The notes under the pieces are model-generated. The model did not search any database. It saw nothing but the letters and a program-made list of their open reading frames with translations, and was not told the DNA's origin. A stretch of 64,000 nt of DNA from Galaxea fascicularis (taxonomy: Eukaryota > Cnidaria > Anthozoa > Scleractinia > Euphylliidae), in contig OX419335.1 of NCBI GenBank assembly GCA_948470475.1, forward strand, positions 19,288,479-19,352,478. The letters are read 5' to 3'. The position numbers were made by a program, and so were the translations under genes. The first letter of the stretch is position 1. Each line of letters starts with the position of its first letter. This document shows, one piece after another, positions 33,301 through 46,600 of the stretch.

Positions 33301-35379
33301 TTTCGAGTGCTATAATTTCCTACGTATTTCAAAAACGAAGACGTTTCAAGAAATGAAATTTTGCAACAAGTTCGCCCTTTCGTAACTTGAAATCATAGTA
33401 AAAGACCAGCTTTCTTAAATAAGTAGATCGCAGTTTTTGAAATGGCTTCTCGGGCCTCAAACGTTTACGGAACTTTCGAGAAATGGACCCCAGGCCCGGA
33501 AACTCTGCACCTCAATCGCAAATTAGTGTAAGGTTTTACATGAAACCATGGCCATCCTCCAGGTTGCAAAAACGTCTTCGCGATATGACGTTTTTTAATA
33601 TCCCTCTCGACAATTACACTCCTATGCAAGGTCTTACACGAAACAATCAATATGACGCTCTAGCATGACACTCATGCACAACAAAGTTGCTCCGTCATCC
33701 TGTATATCATCGTGGTCATCATGACATCACAGGAAACCGATACAAGGAGAGGACCATTAGAAAAGCGATGGGTGAGGTGAAAACAAAAACAAAAACCATA
33801 TAAGGAAAAAGGACAAGAAAAGATTTGAGCAAAGAAAAAGGCAACGAAAACAAGTCATACACTTGCAAAAAGATCCTCCTCAAGCAGCGGACGTAAAATA
33901 AATATATGCAAGCTGAAAATCCCCCATCCGATCCCCGATCAGTTTTCTTATGGACCGGCTACCTCACTAGTTAAGCCCCCTGCTTCATCGGAACACATAC
34001 CAAGAGTCTTTGGATGGATCAGTCGCACACAGTTTCACCGGCTTGTTTATTTTAATGAAGCCCATCACCGTTCCTGCCACTCTTGTTGCCAACTCAACGG
34101 AAAATTTCCCCGTGTTTGGACTGATGATCTCGAAAGTGCCTAAGGCGCATACGTCGTGTACTTCGGACGCCATATTTACACGGTAAGTGCTCTTATCTCC
34201 GTCCTTGCAGTTCCAAATATGGAAGGAACCGGGTTTCAGCTTGAGTGTCGGTCCTAAAGAAAGCAGCAGTTAAGAAATAATAAGCGATTTTCACACATGG
34301 TTTCACACATACAGCAAGATCAGGTTCGAAAGCTTTGGCTACTGCGCACAATTTAAATTTATAGTTCTCTTTTTCTGTTGTCTTACTCTGCAGTGTGTAG
34401 TAATTTTTACTGCTTGTGCATCGAACTATGGAAATAGTGCAAAAACAATAAAATCTAATCTAAAAGTCTGAATCTAAAATCTGCCCATCCGGTAACATGA
34501 ACACAGATCTGGACCAATTGGACCAAGTGGGGCGGTTTCAGAGCCAATATATGTAACCAGTGTAGTAGAGTTTGCTTCTAACTCTTCAGATTTACAATTG
34601 TGACTAGGGTAATCTTAGGATACTACTTTATTTTTTTCAACATCTTGTGCTGCCACATTACTGACATAAATAAAAACCAGAGGCCCAGGGGCATCTCGCT
34701 CGGGCCAACTTATAGAACCTGCACAATTCAAGCAAGGACACTTTGTGGTACAAAGCGAGGGGATTAGGGCTCCAGGGTTCCGGGATTAAAATGGGAGGAC
34801 TCCAGGGCTCCAGGATTGATTTTTCGGGGCTCTAGGGCCCCATAACACTATGCGCGGGCTTTAAGGATCCAAGGGAAAATGGTTAGGGTTCGAGGCAGTG
34901 AAATGATCAGGCTGTGGGCTATAAATGTGAAAATTTAAAACTGGTCATTACGCTTCCTTAGTCTTCAACGAGAAATCAGAAAGAGAAACCATTAAACTCG
35001 GAGTAAAGTTTTTGTAGTTCCCATTACTGGCGATTTTGAACGTGTAACTTCGTAGATGTGAGTTAAGTTCACCCGCGTTTCGCCTAAACATCTTGCTGGC
35101 CAACGCAGTCTTTGATGTTATTTAAGCTTCTAGCTCTAATAGGCGCGGGGTAATTGTCAAGAAGCTCTCACCCGCAGTAGACAAATCATCCCATGTGTAG
35201 CGTAAGGCAAATACGAGTTTTTAGACTTAAGTTTTCTCGAGCGAGGGGCTGGCCATATTTTCTTAGCTCCACTCATGGAGTTACTAACGATAGTTTCACC
35301 TACCAGGGCAAAAGTTGTTTGCTTGCACCATCACCGTCTGACTGCACAAGATTGCAGCGATTATCAAAACAAGCTTCAT
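30377..35379 (-). CDS. Diverged GM2A-like / ML-domain secreted protein
   Basis: Coding exons (high to low): 35304-35379, 34001-34253, 31479-31522, 30800-30906, 30377-30490. They give 197 aa with every phase consistent. A signal peptide MKLVLIIAAILCSQTVMVQA is followed by NNFCPG. Blocks parallel GM2A: FSVELATRVAG (strand before the Cys loop), KDSCPVEMNCAALATYIGG (like the GSCxxxxxC helix), GRCHLKTGQYSF and GKTVGCLSEDINV (the C-terminal RLGC motif). Two intron positions match the GM2A-like gene at 21.1-24.4 kb: phase 1 in the Gly after the first mature Cys, and phase 2 splitting a Cys codon (TG|C). It lacks the proline-rich LPDVPLPSFL loop, so lipid specificity probably differs. The fold assignment is inference; the gene structure is well supported. 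Confidence 0.75.
31682..31833. mobile_element. MITE with central perfect hairpin
   Basis: The ends gcaggtggtagtttgtgtac and gttcgaactaccgcccgc are roughly inverse, with gtgcgagact and its inverse further in. The centre gaagatctgggacg...cgtcccagatcttc (31731-31770) is a perfect hairpin. Intron 2 of the ML-type gene. Confidence 0.6.
32690..32945. repeat. Dispersed repeat with acggaccg words, copy 1
   Basis: Shares long stretches with 40507-40765: cccgttcactta, aaaaaacgaggatccgta, ttacagtacggaccgagaaa, atttagcgggccgtac. Internal inverted pairs such as tttttcccgttcac / caacgggaaaaaa suggest a foldback DNA element. Confidence 0.7.
33261..33491. mobile_element. 230-bp MITE with ggggcccgtttcttgaaa ends
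   Basis: The left ggggcccgtttcttgaaa is inverted on the right as tttcgagaaatggacccc. The interior repeats the same words (gtttcaagaaat, tttttgaaat). No coding. Confidence 0.65.
34753..34925 (-). repeat. ctggagccc-type dispersed repeat, copy 2
   Basis: Contains gggctccagggttcc, ctccagggctccagg, ggggctctagggcccc, gtgaaatgatcagg. It is the reverse-complement counterpart of 19342-19510. It lies in intron 1 of the ML-type gene. Confidence 0.6.
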
Positions 35380-38300
35380 GGCTTCCTTTAACTTGGAAAA
35401 CAACATATGATAATTAACGAGGTGCCTGTTTCATAGAAAAACTTTCAAAGATTGGAAGGCGTTCCTATTGCTCCAGTGGTCATCCAAATGGGAGATATAC
35501 CGTGATCACAGTCATGGCAGGGCTTAGGCTATGGTGCATATGGTAGCGCTTGAGAGAACTCCAAGGTTTACTGTCCAGAAAAGATTTACTTGTGATTTGA
35601 GCATTTCGAGAGAAAGAAAATTGAGATGAGCTACAATCATGGATAGAATAAAAAGAGTAATGACCCCCTCCCCACCCCTCTCCCCTCCCCCCGCCCCAAA
35701 AAAGAAATCCATGATAAATATTCGAGCTCAAACCAAACCCCGCTTTTTTTCTCATCATTCAAATGGGGAGGGGGGGGGGCTCAAATTTTTCATTTGAATT
35801 GACCAAAATTGCAGCAGATTCAAGACGAGCAACAGTACCCGGAAATATTAAGGACTACATTTTATTGTTGAAAAAGGAAACCCATCAACTGACCCCAGGA
35901 TGTCTGATTATCAATGTTCCTTCAATCCTTGCATGAATCAAAGCATAGTGCAGGGGTCAAAATAGGTTGAAAATATATATTATCAGTCTTCAATGTTCCC
36001 GAAGATGACGAATCCTTTCGTTCTGACAGGAATTTTGAAAAGGCAAATTAATTCGGGTCGGCTAAAATTGAAAGTCGCGAGCAGCGTATAACTGTTAATT
36101 TGTGGACGACTGAGACAGAGACCACTTAGGACTTAAGTAGACGGACAAAAAAGCGCCCACTGTCGTGAATTCTGATGAACTTGCTAAGAAATTTTACTAC
36201 GATATTTGAGTTTTGAGAGGGATTTAGAACAGGCCAACTTGTCATGAGTTCACTAGCTTTTTTTAAACTCTTCACTCTAGAGGTCCGAAATCGATGTTGG
36301 GCCACTTCGTAGGTTTATTAAAAGAAAAGAGAGTTCTTTCTTGGCCTACATAAGTGAAATTGCGGAAATTCTTTACTGAATTGTCTTTTTCTTGAAACCG
36401 ATAACCCATATTCCAAAAGAATTTGATTTTTTTGTTCAACAATAAAAGGATAGGAAAGATCACCAATAACCGTAAGCTTTTTGTCAGTAATTCAGCGTTG
36501 CAGGTTTTGTTCAATGTTAAGTTTTTCATGCTCCGATTCTTTAAAGTATATATAATGGTCGTATCCATTTAGTACCGGTACTGAACACAAAATGAAATTT
36601 CGAGCGGGTCAGTGACAGATAAATGATGCTAGAAATAAGTTTAAAATTCCTACTCATATAAAAACACAACTTTTTCAGTAAAACTATTTTAAAGGAATAA
36701 GGGTGTAACTACAATTCCAAAAAGCAATTGCGTCACTTACTTCAGATGAATTCCTGACTGGCGAGTGGCTTTGACTCAACTGAATTCAGCGAAGATTAAA
36801 GAGGCGTTATTTGTTGGTTGGGACTGTAATACCTTCTTTACCCGCAACTATTAACGAATTAATTTGTTACAAACCACCGTTTCAAACAATTGTAACCATA
36901 CTAATGTGAAGAGGTAATTTACGACTTTGCGTGGATATTGTGGCACTGTATAGTGCAACACTTTGGTCCTTTTGAAGAAAGAGAAATTTCAATAACGAAG
37001 CTTTTATCTCTTCTCTGAATTGGTTACTTCGATAATTTAACGCATGCAGCTTGTTTTTTAAACGTTTGGGACAAATTCATTAAGACTCAAGTTACCTCAT
37101 AGGAGGCTTTCCATAGAAAATGAAACATTTTAAATTACATTTATATGAATAAAGAAGACCATTTCTTTGAGTTGGCCACTAGCATTTGTTACTCACTGAC
37201 CGAAATACATGCATGTTTTTTCCACACAATATCAAGATAATACCCCAATTTCGACAAGTCTCTCAGTTGGTCATGTACCAATTATGATTATTTGATTTTA
37301 GGCAAATTGTTTGTTAAAGGTCTCAACTTGGGTCGGTTATCAATATTTTGGCATTGTATCTGAATAGAATTTTTAATTTCTTAAAATACTTTTTCCTTGT
37401 TAAAAGTACTTGAGATTACTTTGATCTTGTTAGCAAAAACTTATAGACATTTGTTTGCCTTGGTTACGAGTTAGAAAGTTCCATCTCAATACAAACCCTC
37501 ATAATGCATTGTTACGACACAATCTTGGTATTCTCCATGACACCATCTGTCCCAGAAACAGAAACTAAACTGGTACCAAGTTTTAACGAATGTTGTTCCT
37601 TGATAAAAATGAACTTCAGATACATACATCCTAACCTTCAAATTAAATCACGACATTGCCCCTCGGCTACTGCCAATGTTAAAGCTCTTGCAAATAAATA
37701 CAGCATTTCTCAACCGGGATTTTCTATTGGAATTAAAAAATAGATATCGTTGGGTTGGTCAACAAACAGTATGTACGAGATCATTTTGCGATCTTGTGAG
37801 CTAACCTTCATACAGGACAAGTTTATTTGAAAACATCCAAAATAAACCAAATACCTTTCCGAAAAAAGTATGACATCGTTCGACAATTGCCATTCTTTAG
37901 ACTTTTCTTGCCATGACAACGACTAGCATCTAACTTCACAATGCATTATTATACTTGATCAAACGTACATACAGCTATGAAGATATATGAAGCTAGGAGA
38001 TGATCACCAGAGATTGAGCATTATGGAAAACAAGCATGGCCGATATCTAGGCGAGGTTAAGTGCTTAATGTGTAACTACACGGTGTAAGGTTTGCGGTTC
38101 TAGAAAAATGTTCCTCCGTTTTCTGCGAATTCCAGGTTTTTAAGAGTCGTCTTGCATAAATATTCAATTGTTATTGTTAGCTTTCTTTTCCAATCACAAA
38201 TTAGGCACAACCTCCCAAGTTTTCTGTTCTTCTGAAATTAAACAAACTCCCGCAAATTCAGAATGTTATATGGGAGAGCTGCAGTTTAAAAGGAACAATG

Positions 38301-39069
38301 GAATCAATTTATTTCTTAAGTCTGTTATTGTTGATGCTTTGATAATGTAACAATTTCAACATGCGAAATTGAATATCTGTAAGCTTTGCAAGGATTCAAA
38401 GTAAGGTAATAATTCAAACGTTTGACGTTCAACAGACAAAAAATCTTTAAGTTTGACATAAAATTGGTAATGTCTGTCGTATTCTATAAGGTTGCTCATA
38501 CTTGTGGTGGCGAAACATTCATTGGTGTCAACTTATGAGCTTAACTTATTTTCAACAGCCCAGAGACTGAGCACATCGAAGAAGAACGATTTCATTAGCT
38601 AAGTGACCTCATTCTTTTCCTTTCATCCTATGCCATTTCCAAGTTGTAGGTTTGAGGGTCTCTTGATTTTGAATAAAGAGAACGAAAAGTCAGTCATTTT
38701 TTAGCATTGATCCAGTTTTCGTAATAATTTTAAAGGTTATCCGCGCTTGTTCATAAATTGATGGCATCTGTTGCTTTTGAGTTTCGAAATAAATGATTCG
38801 GCTCAATCTAATGAAAGCAAGCTCAAGAAACAAGACTGTTCAGATAACAGGTAAGGGTGAAGAAACTGGTATGGAGGTGTAAAGAAGAGAGGGGGGGGGG
38901 GGGGGTGAGTGAAACCCTCACGTCTGACCAGTCAAAATAAAAGTAATTTTCAGGAAATTTTAAGACCTCCGATACATTGTGAAACACGACGCCTGTTGGC
39001 GTTAACGTGGGATGCACTATTTGATGGCAAGATTAGTTTTGATGACTCAAAGACAAACAACAAAGAAAC
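35380..39069. other. Intergenic region between the ML-type gene and PIGO
   Basis: No gene supported. Contains a C-rich tract at 35660-35700 and a poly-G run at about 38890-38907. Small ORFs here have no exon signals or family resemblance. Confidence 0.4.
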
Positions 39070-39180
39070 AACTTAACTGACAAGTTGCAAAACTTCAGCC
39101 AACCTAACAGCGCATTGAATACATGTAACTCTTTAAATCTCACTGTCATATATGAGTCCTGTGTTGTACATATAGAATGC
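39070..39180. repeat. About 105-bp direct repeat, copy 1
   Basis: The stretch from aactgacaagttgcaaaactt through cagcgcattgaat and atgagtcctgtgttgtaca recurs at 42282-42385 in PIGO intron 6 with scattered differences. Confidence 0.7.
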
Positions 39181-39830
39181 TATTTGATGGAAAGATTAGT
39201 TTTGATGACTCACTGTAGTGAGATGTTGTTTCTATGTGCGACTAGTTTGCGTGCCGAGTTTTCCACTTTTTAATCGTAAATAATCCAATGAGTCTCCTTG
39301 TTTGTTTCAAGCTTGCAGCAGTCTCCTTCCCGTTTCTCACTAAGATTTGAATAAATTTGGAATATTTTTCAACAAACGTGTCGATGATTACGAGACGACG
39401 GGCAATTTATTCCAACAGAAACGTACCTTTATGTATTCCCCTAAAAACGAATGTGCACACTCAGTTAGCGGGTCAGATCCTCGGTAAATTCCGGGTCACA
39501 CAGTAAAATTTCACAGTCATTTCACCTTTATCATTACGACGTGACCTCAAAGCTATGACATAATACTTTCATTGTTTTGTTGTTTCCGGCTGTCACAAGA
39601 AGTTAAGGACAATGCAAAGTATTTCAAATATTTAAATAAATGCAAAAATTAAAAGAAACGGGTCGAATTAAATAACAAAAAGCCATAAGGTCGGTCAAAC
39701 ATCGCTTCACTAAGCGACAAAGCAAACAGAGCAAAATCAAATAAATTAATTAACACTAAAATATATTTATTAAAATTGTTTTAATCTCACTCCTTTTCAA
39801 AAGTGAAGGAACCTTGATGGCATTCACCCT

Positions 39831-40025
39831 TCAAACCCTAAGAGTAATTAGCATCAACTTTCTCTTTGTACTATCAACTCTTTTTAAAACAGAGTGGTCA
39901 CGAGTGGTCAGGATCAGGCAAGATAAATATGCTTGATAATTGATAACTTCTCCCCAATTCATTTATAGGAAATGGGAAGGGATAACAAATGAGAATTTAA
40001 ATCGTGATCTTAGGGTTTAAAGAGT
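39831..40025. mobile_element. MITE with taaaccctaagagt ends (copy 2)
   Basis: tcaaaccctaagagtaatta at the left and gatcttagggtttaaag at the right. Same family as 14923-15124. It lies within 200 bp downstream of the PIGO stop codon, perhaps in the 3' UTR. Confidence 0.7.
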
Positions 40026-40172
40026 TAGTATAAATACTCTCTTTTGTACTCCTGTTATCAGGAAGGTAATGAAAGGATGTATAAAAACGGTGTGGTATGT
40101 TTCGCGTAGGAAAGGTTCCGTAGGACCGATCGATTAGATTTAAAGACCTAAAGGAGACTGGAAGCAGGTTGT

Positions 40173-40643
40173 CTATCTTGTCTTTGTTTTCCACTCATGG
40201 GACGACTCGAGTTTCTTGAACCAGTTTCTCAACGCCAGGTCCAGCCTGAGAACAGCGAGAAAACTGGTAACTAACACCACAGTGACCAGCAGGAACGAGA
40301 CTCCCTCGAACACAAAACGTGGTGCAAAAATCTTCCACACCATTAGATGGCGCCGGTGCAGAGCAGCTGAGCAGCAGGTTGCTAAGAGCTGTAAAGGTGA
40401 AACAGATTATTAGCCCTGAGGTTATTCCAGACAGCCAGTATCATTAATTATACATTAACTTAATTTATTTGTATGGTATATATTTATCTCTTGTTTATGA
40501 TAAAAAATACCTCTTACTAACCAAGTTCAAGGTCTGTACTCCCCCTGTAAGCTACGGACCGCGTTTTTCCCCGTTCACTTATGGCCCAAGTGCGAAGCGC
40601 GCGCGCCATAAATAAACAGGAAAAAACGAGGATCCGTAACTTA

Positions 40644-40675
<32 letters not shown>

Positions 40676-43600
40676 CATTTATTATACCTCTGAGATTAAT
40701 CGGGCGCGCGGGAAAAGAATCTTTCAAATTTAGCGGGCCGTACAGGATTGCAGCGCGTGTACTAACTGAGAGATATAATAATAATGAGTATTGTTGTTTA
40801 AACACAACGAAAGAGAAAAGCACTGCGATTTGAGACGCAATTGGGCATCGTTGGCGAAGAGAATATATTCAGACTTTTAGTAATGAAGGAATAATAGAAA
40901 TGAGCTGGCATCGAAAGAGTGTCGGCAAAGATAAGACCTTTGTATTACTTCTTCATGCTTTCAGCAAGGAAAAGTCATTACGGGATAACCTTCCACCTGG
41001 AAGAAGCATTGTGTTTAGTTGAACAAGTAGTTTACTTCCGGAGAGACTTAACAACTCCGTCCTGAAAGGAGAACATTAGAGACTTTAAGCACCGACAACG
41101 GCAACGACGACGGGATAGGCCACTGGGAAAACCCAATTCATCTAATGCGCATGTCTACGTTGACGTTCCCATCACGTCGCAACGTGAGAAGTAGGATTTT
41201 GCCGTCTTGTGAAGACGTGAGTTTCAAAATCCCATTTTCCTAGGCCTTTTTTCGAAAATTTTTGTATTTGATAACGCAGTAACCTTAATTAGAGTCTAAA
41301 GGTAGCTAACAGGTATTCTTGTTTGCAGACATTCAGGGATTAAGTGCTCTATTTTACCTGCTATAGAGCGAAATATATAAATCAAGGCTGAAGCGAAATG
41401 ATCAGGCAGCTTTGTACGAAATTCCCTGTCGTCTTCATCGGTTTTTGAAGGTAAAGGACGTCTGATCTTATTTTCACAACTTAAGTTTTATTACGTACGC
41501 AGACAAAGTACACAGTTATCACTTCATTGGAATAATTAGACAAGAAAATTCAGTACGTTATGGTGTATGTTCGCTGTTTGGGCCGAGTTCCAAAGAAACA
41601 ACAGCGTCAAATTGGGCCTTTATTTCAATTTATTCTGATCTTTCTCTTCATGTATTCTGGCTTAAAAATTAATAAACTGATGTACCTCTGCAAGGAATGG
41701 CATATCTTGTTTATGGAAACGAAATTCCGACAGACACTCGTCTTCTTGTTCATCGAAGCCAAAAAATGGATAAAAATTATTGTCAGGATTTGATAACTTG
41801 TTTAGGTCATAACAATATAAATTCTTCGTAATGACTAATGAAAAGATGATTTCTGACCGCGATTAAAGAAGACAACGATGAAGTGGAAGCTAATCGGCAA
41901 CCTAGAAAAGTTGTCGTTGCCGCTGCGGTTTTGGCAAGTGCTTAAGCCTGGTTTTCACTAGAGACGCAAGCCCACCACAAGTGAAAACAGCAGAAACATA
42001 AGCATGAGCAAAAGCAGAAACATAAGAAGATCGAATCCACCTATTTGTCAAGTCTGGTTTTCACTACGGACGTAAGCACAAGCGCAACTGAGCACAAGGA
42101 CAAGGAAAGGAAAAATTTTGATCCTTGTGCTTGTGCTTGCTCTTGTGTTTATGCTTGCGTCGAGGTAGTTGTCATGGTGAAATAAGAGCTGTTATGCTTG
42201 CACTTGTGCTTGCGTCGCTAGTGAAAACCAGGCTTTAAGGTTGGTTTTCACTAGCGCATAAGCATAAGGAAGGAAATACAACTGACAAGTTTGGCAAAAC
42301 TTTAGCCAATCTAACAGCGCATTGAATTCATGTAACTCACTGTCATACATGAGTCCTGTGTTGTACAATTATATTGAATGCATGAATACCTTAAAGCCAT
42401 GAAGCGCCTGGTACATGAGAATGAGGCGGAACATCCGGGTTCTCAACAGTTCAGGATTATCAATCCAGTCGAACTCCCCTTTGCCTGATTGTTGTCCGTT
42501 TTTGTTACCAGTTCCCAGCAATCGGTTTGGAATTTGTGGCCAGAACTGTAGCAGGGGAAGAGCAACGGCGAATAGAACCGGAGCGGCAAACGTGTTGAGC
42601 AGAATGAGAAGGCCTGAAATGATTTCACGGTGCAATTAATATTAAACACGAACAAAGTGGTAACAAGCAAGGTATCTACAGTGAAACCGAGATCAAATGA
42701 AGTGCCAGGGAATTGGTAAAACCGGCAACCCCTTTAAAATACTGAAATTTGTGGAGACTTCGTTATAACAGGGTTCCCCTCTATTACAACTAAAACTACC
42801 CACCCTCTCCTCCACAGAGGCCTCTATCACGGTCCACGTTTCAGAGTCCCGGAAACGAATCGAACCTATGACCTCCGTAACACCGATCAGATGCTCTAAC
42901 CACTGAGCGACAGGAATCCCAGGTGAGCGGGGTCGTTTATCTAGTTTCTTACTCAGTCCAAATTTTACAGTTTTTGATAATAAAGAAAGCTGACCATGAC
43001 CAAAGGTTGTTTATTACTGGAGGGCTCAAACAAATCTTTCCTTGATGACAGGCATTACAAAACTCCCTAAGATTTCCATAAATTTGTTCTTCCTTTCCAT
43101 GCACCTTACCTGGTAAAACGAGATTTTCCATGTCTCCAGGGAGACCAACAAAAGCTGCCTCGAACCGAATGGACGGAATTGTAGCCTGGTGTCCTGTGCA
43201 ATAAAAGTAGTACGACGAAAGAAGATGCCACAGGACCACTATGCTCCATGACGGCTCTAAGGGTAGTAATGGTAAAAGAGAACAATAGCTTATGAAGAGC
43301 ATTATAAAATTATCTTGTATTCAAGCCACAGACAAATTATCGAACATTTATTATATGGCTAGTGTTTGTATACGATATAACGCGCGCTCTGATTGGCTAA
43401 GCGAAGCGAAGCGCTAGGGCATTATTAGGAACAAAAACAACAAAAAGTCATCCAAAGGCCACATTTGTTTTATTTACATTGAAAATTGGTGCCTCTAGAG
43501 CACAAAACTGAAAACACGACCAGGAAAACTATTAGTGACACGTTTGACCTGAGTTTGGTAAAAATTAATGAATAGATTACCGTGAAGCGACGACTAGTGC

Positions 43601-46600
43601 TTGAACTAATTTTTTTCCCTTAGAACCATTATGTTAGCCATATAATAAACAACTTAATAACCTCGACCGTTCGGTCGTTACGGGAAAATCTCGAACCTCG
43701 GTCTAGCTGAATTGACCTCGCTATCGCTCGGTCAATACGGCAAGGCCTCAGTTTGAGATTTTCCCGTAACGACCTCACTCTCGGTTATTAAGTAGTTAGT
43801 AATGAATTTATTTAATAAGAGCACTTTTTATACACACCGTATACCCTCTTAAAAGCACTGATACCTGGCTTAAATTGCTTGACTATTTTGCCATAAAATA
43901 CAGTAGAAATTGTTGACCAATATGGAACGTGCTTCCTTCTCGTTCACAAAGTTTAATGTATGATGCATAGGAAATAAATCCTACATGAACTGCGGAAATG
44001 CAATTGCGTAAAGAAGCGTAAAGAAGCCTAAAAAAACTCTGGACACCAACGAGGCTTGAACCTGTGACATTGCGATACCGGTGCGATGCTCTAACCAACT
44101 GAGGTCAATTGTGGGTTCATATGTTCCCGTGAAAGAGATAAGTGTAAACGATGTTCAAGTAAGATATCATACAGTGTATATGAACTGCGGAAATGAAAAT
44201 GAATCATCACTTCCCACCTGAGACAATGATATCACTGGCACGCAATGTAATATCCTGGCACAGCGCATGAACTTCAAGTACAAGAAACATCTGCACGCAC
44301 ATTAGAACAACAGACAGTGACATTCCACTACCAAGTACCATCATAACAGGTAACGCAGTAGCAACAAATAAAACCAACAGAGCCGAAGAATACACCGTTG
44401 CCAAGCCATATACCATAGGGGTATTTTCGTCTTTTTTCGAACCATCCTCAACGTGAGTTTTGCTGCCATTCAAATCATCCCAATTTAGTTTTATTTCTTT
44501 GACCAACGCGTGTATAATTTTAGAGCCGTTGTCGAAACTCTGCAGAGATTTGACAGTGTCACTGAAGCCGTGTCTTCTTCCTCTGAAGACGGTGAAGATA
44601 CAGAGGGGCGAATGTACAAGACATACGATTGCTACAGTGCACAGGCAGTAGACCGTCTGGGGAAGGACAATTTGCTGCCACAGATTCACTTCCGCGAAAA
44701 CAGAATTCACTTCCTGAGGCACAATCTGCAAAGCCCAGTGAGCGCACATCAGGATGAACGCTGCCGGAAGAGCCAATTTCACGCACAGCACCACAAATGA
44801 TGGTCCGTTTAAGTTTCCTTGATAACGAAGCCACTGTCGAACAGACAGCGGGATCAGACCGGTGCATAGGACAGTCAACAGAAAACGATAACTAGCGACA
44901 GAGCTGTTCTCTGTTACAGATGATAAGGGCTTGAGAAAATCCGACGGAATGCAAACCCACTGTTCTTCTCGACAAGCCCTCAACGTAATTGCAGTCCTGT
45001 TAACAAGTTTAAACGCTAACCAAATAAAAGACAATTTGAGAAGCAGTCCGGTGTAACCCGCTTTCTTAACGTCTTTCTTACTTGATCTCTGTCTTACATT
45101 GGGCTTTCTGTTTTCGTGCAGGCCGCTCTTCCAAAGGATTTGAACACATTTAACTGTTATTAGAGCTTGAATGAAAAAGCCAACAATCTTGTCCTCGTTA
45201 ACGACAAAACTGTTCGAAAACATGGAAACGTACTGAAGAAAACACAAAACCCAAGCTAAAATACTGTCTATCCAAAGTGTTTGGTACAAACTTGTACCTG
45301 TTCCTTCCCTTTCTTTCGTTACCTTCTTCCATAAGAAAACAAAAATACCAAGTATTAATCCGCAAACTATAAATGAAGGAATTAATATGAAGAAATTAAA
45401 GTGAAAGGAGGTTACTGCAGAAGCGATACAAAGACCCGCAAAAGAAATTAACACCATGAACGACAGCTGAAGTCCTCTGTCAAGAAGTGCTATAACCACC
45501 ACAGAGCTACCAACAAACAGCACCAAGATACCAATAAAAATGGAGTTGAGATCGAACTTGGCCCACATAGACTGGCACAGAACTTTCGCTCGCGACAAAT
45601 AATCAAGGAAGAAATCTTCAGTCTTAATTAACGTTTCCTGAAGGTGTAACAGATCTTCAGTAGAAGCTTTCTGAATCAGTTCCTCAAGTCCGCCATATTT
45701 GTTAACAGGATCTTTAGCTCTGGAAAGAAATGCAGTCGCGCTTTGTAAAATCTTATCAAGTTCCTCAAAAGTGCTCTTCGAGATCTCTCCTGAGATTGAA
45801 GTGTACGTGGAGAGATATCTGTGGACTTGCTTGGCATTTAACTCAAAAGCAGTCACTCTTTCCAATAACACCGATACTTGCTGAAACACTCCATGGTCCT
45901 TGTTACTTGCTTTAGACACTTCTGAATCCAGTGGAAGATCATGACAGAACAAATCCGGAATAATGGTGCCCAGATTGCCAAACGGTATCGGTAAGCCCAA
46001 CAGCAAGGAGAAGGTTGGTACGAAGTCAATTTGCGACACTGTCGTCGCTCGTTTCTAGAATGATAGCAAAAGAGCAAACAGATGATCACAACATCTCAAA
46101 CCAGTAATTATAGAGAAATACCAGGTAAAATTACAAAATATTTTATGTAAATCTTAAGTGGAACTTGTGCGAACACTGTATTGAGTAAATCACAATCAGT
46201 ACATTTCTGGCATCACGGAACATTCACTGAAATCTTTCCTCGGTTACATGTATCTACTTAAAGGAAAAAAATACAACTACACCTGTAGACACTAATGGGC
46301 AGTAATGCTATTCACCAACCGCTCCTCTGTTGAAGGAGGGTCCCCTATACCACATTGGAAAATGCATTCACGTAAAAATATTGAGACTGTTCACGCGTCA
46401 CGGATAATTCCCAAACTTCGTTCACGTTCACGATAAAATCAAATATCGCAATCACGAATCACGAATGAACAAATAAACCTAAATCACGTTTCACGGGAAA
46501 AAAATGGTCCCAATCACGTTTCACGAAAAAAGTATAGGGGAACCTCTTGAAGCCGTGATATAGTAAGAGATTTTACTGTTTTGTGATCAACACGAGGAGA

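Noticed and set aside
44459..44867. Plus- and minus-strand ORFs within PIGO exon 4
   Set aside because: Shadow frames of a long conserved coding exon.
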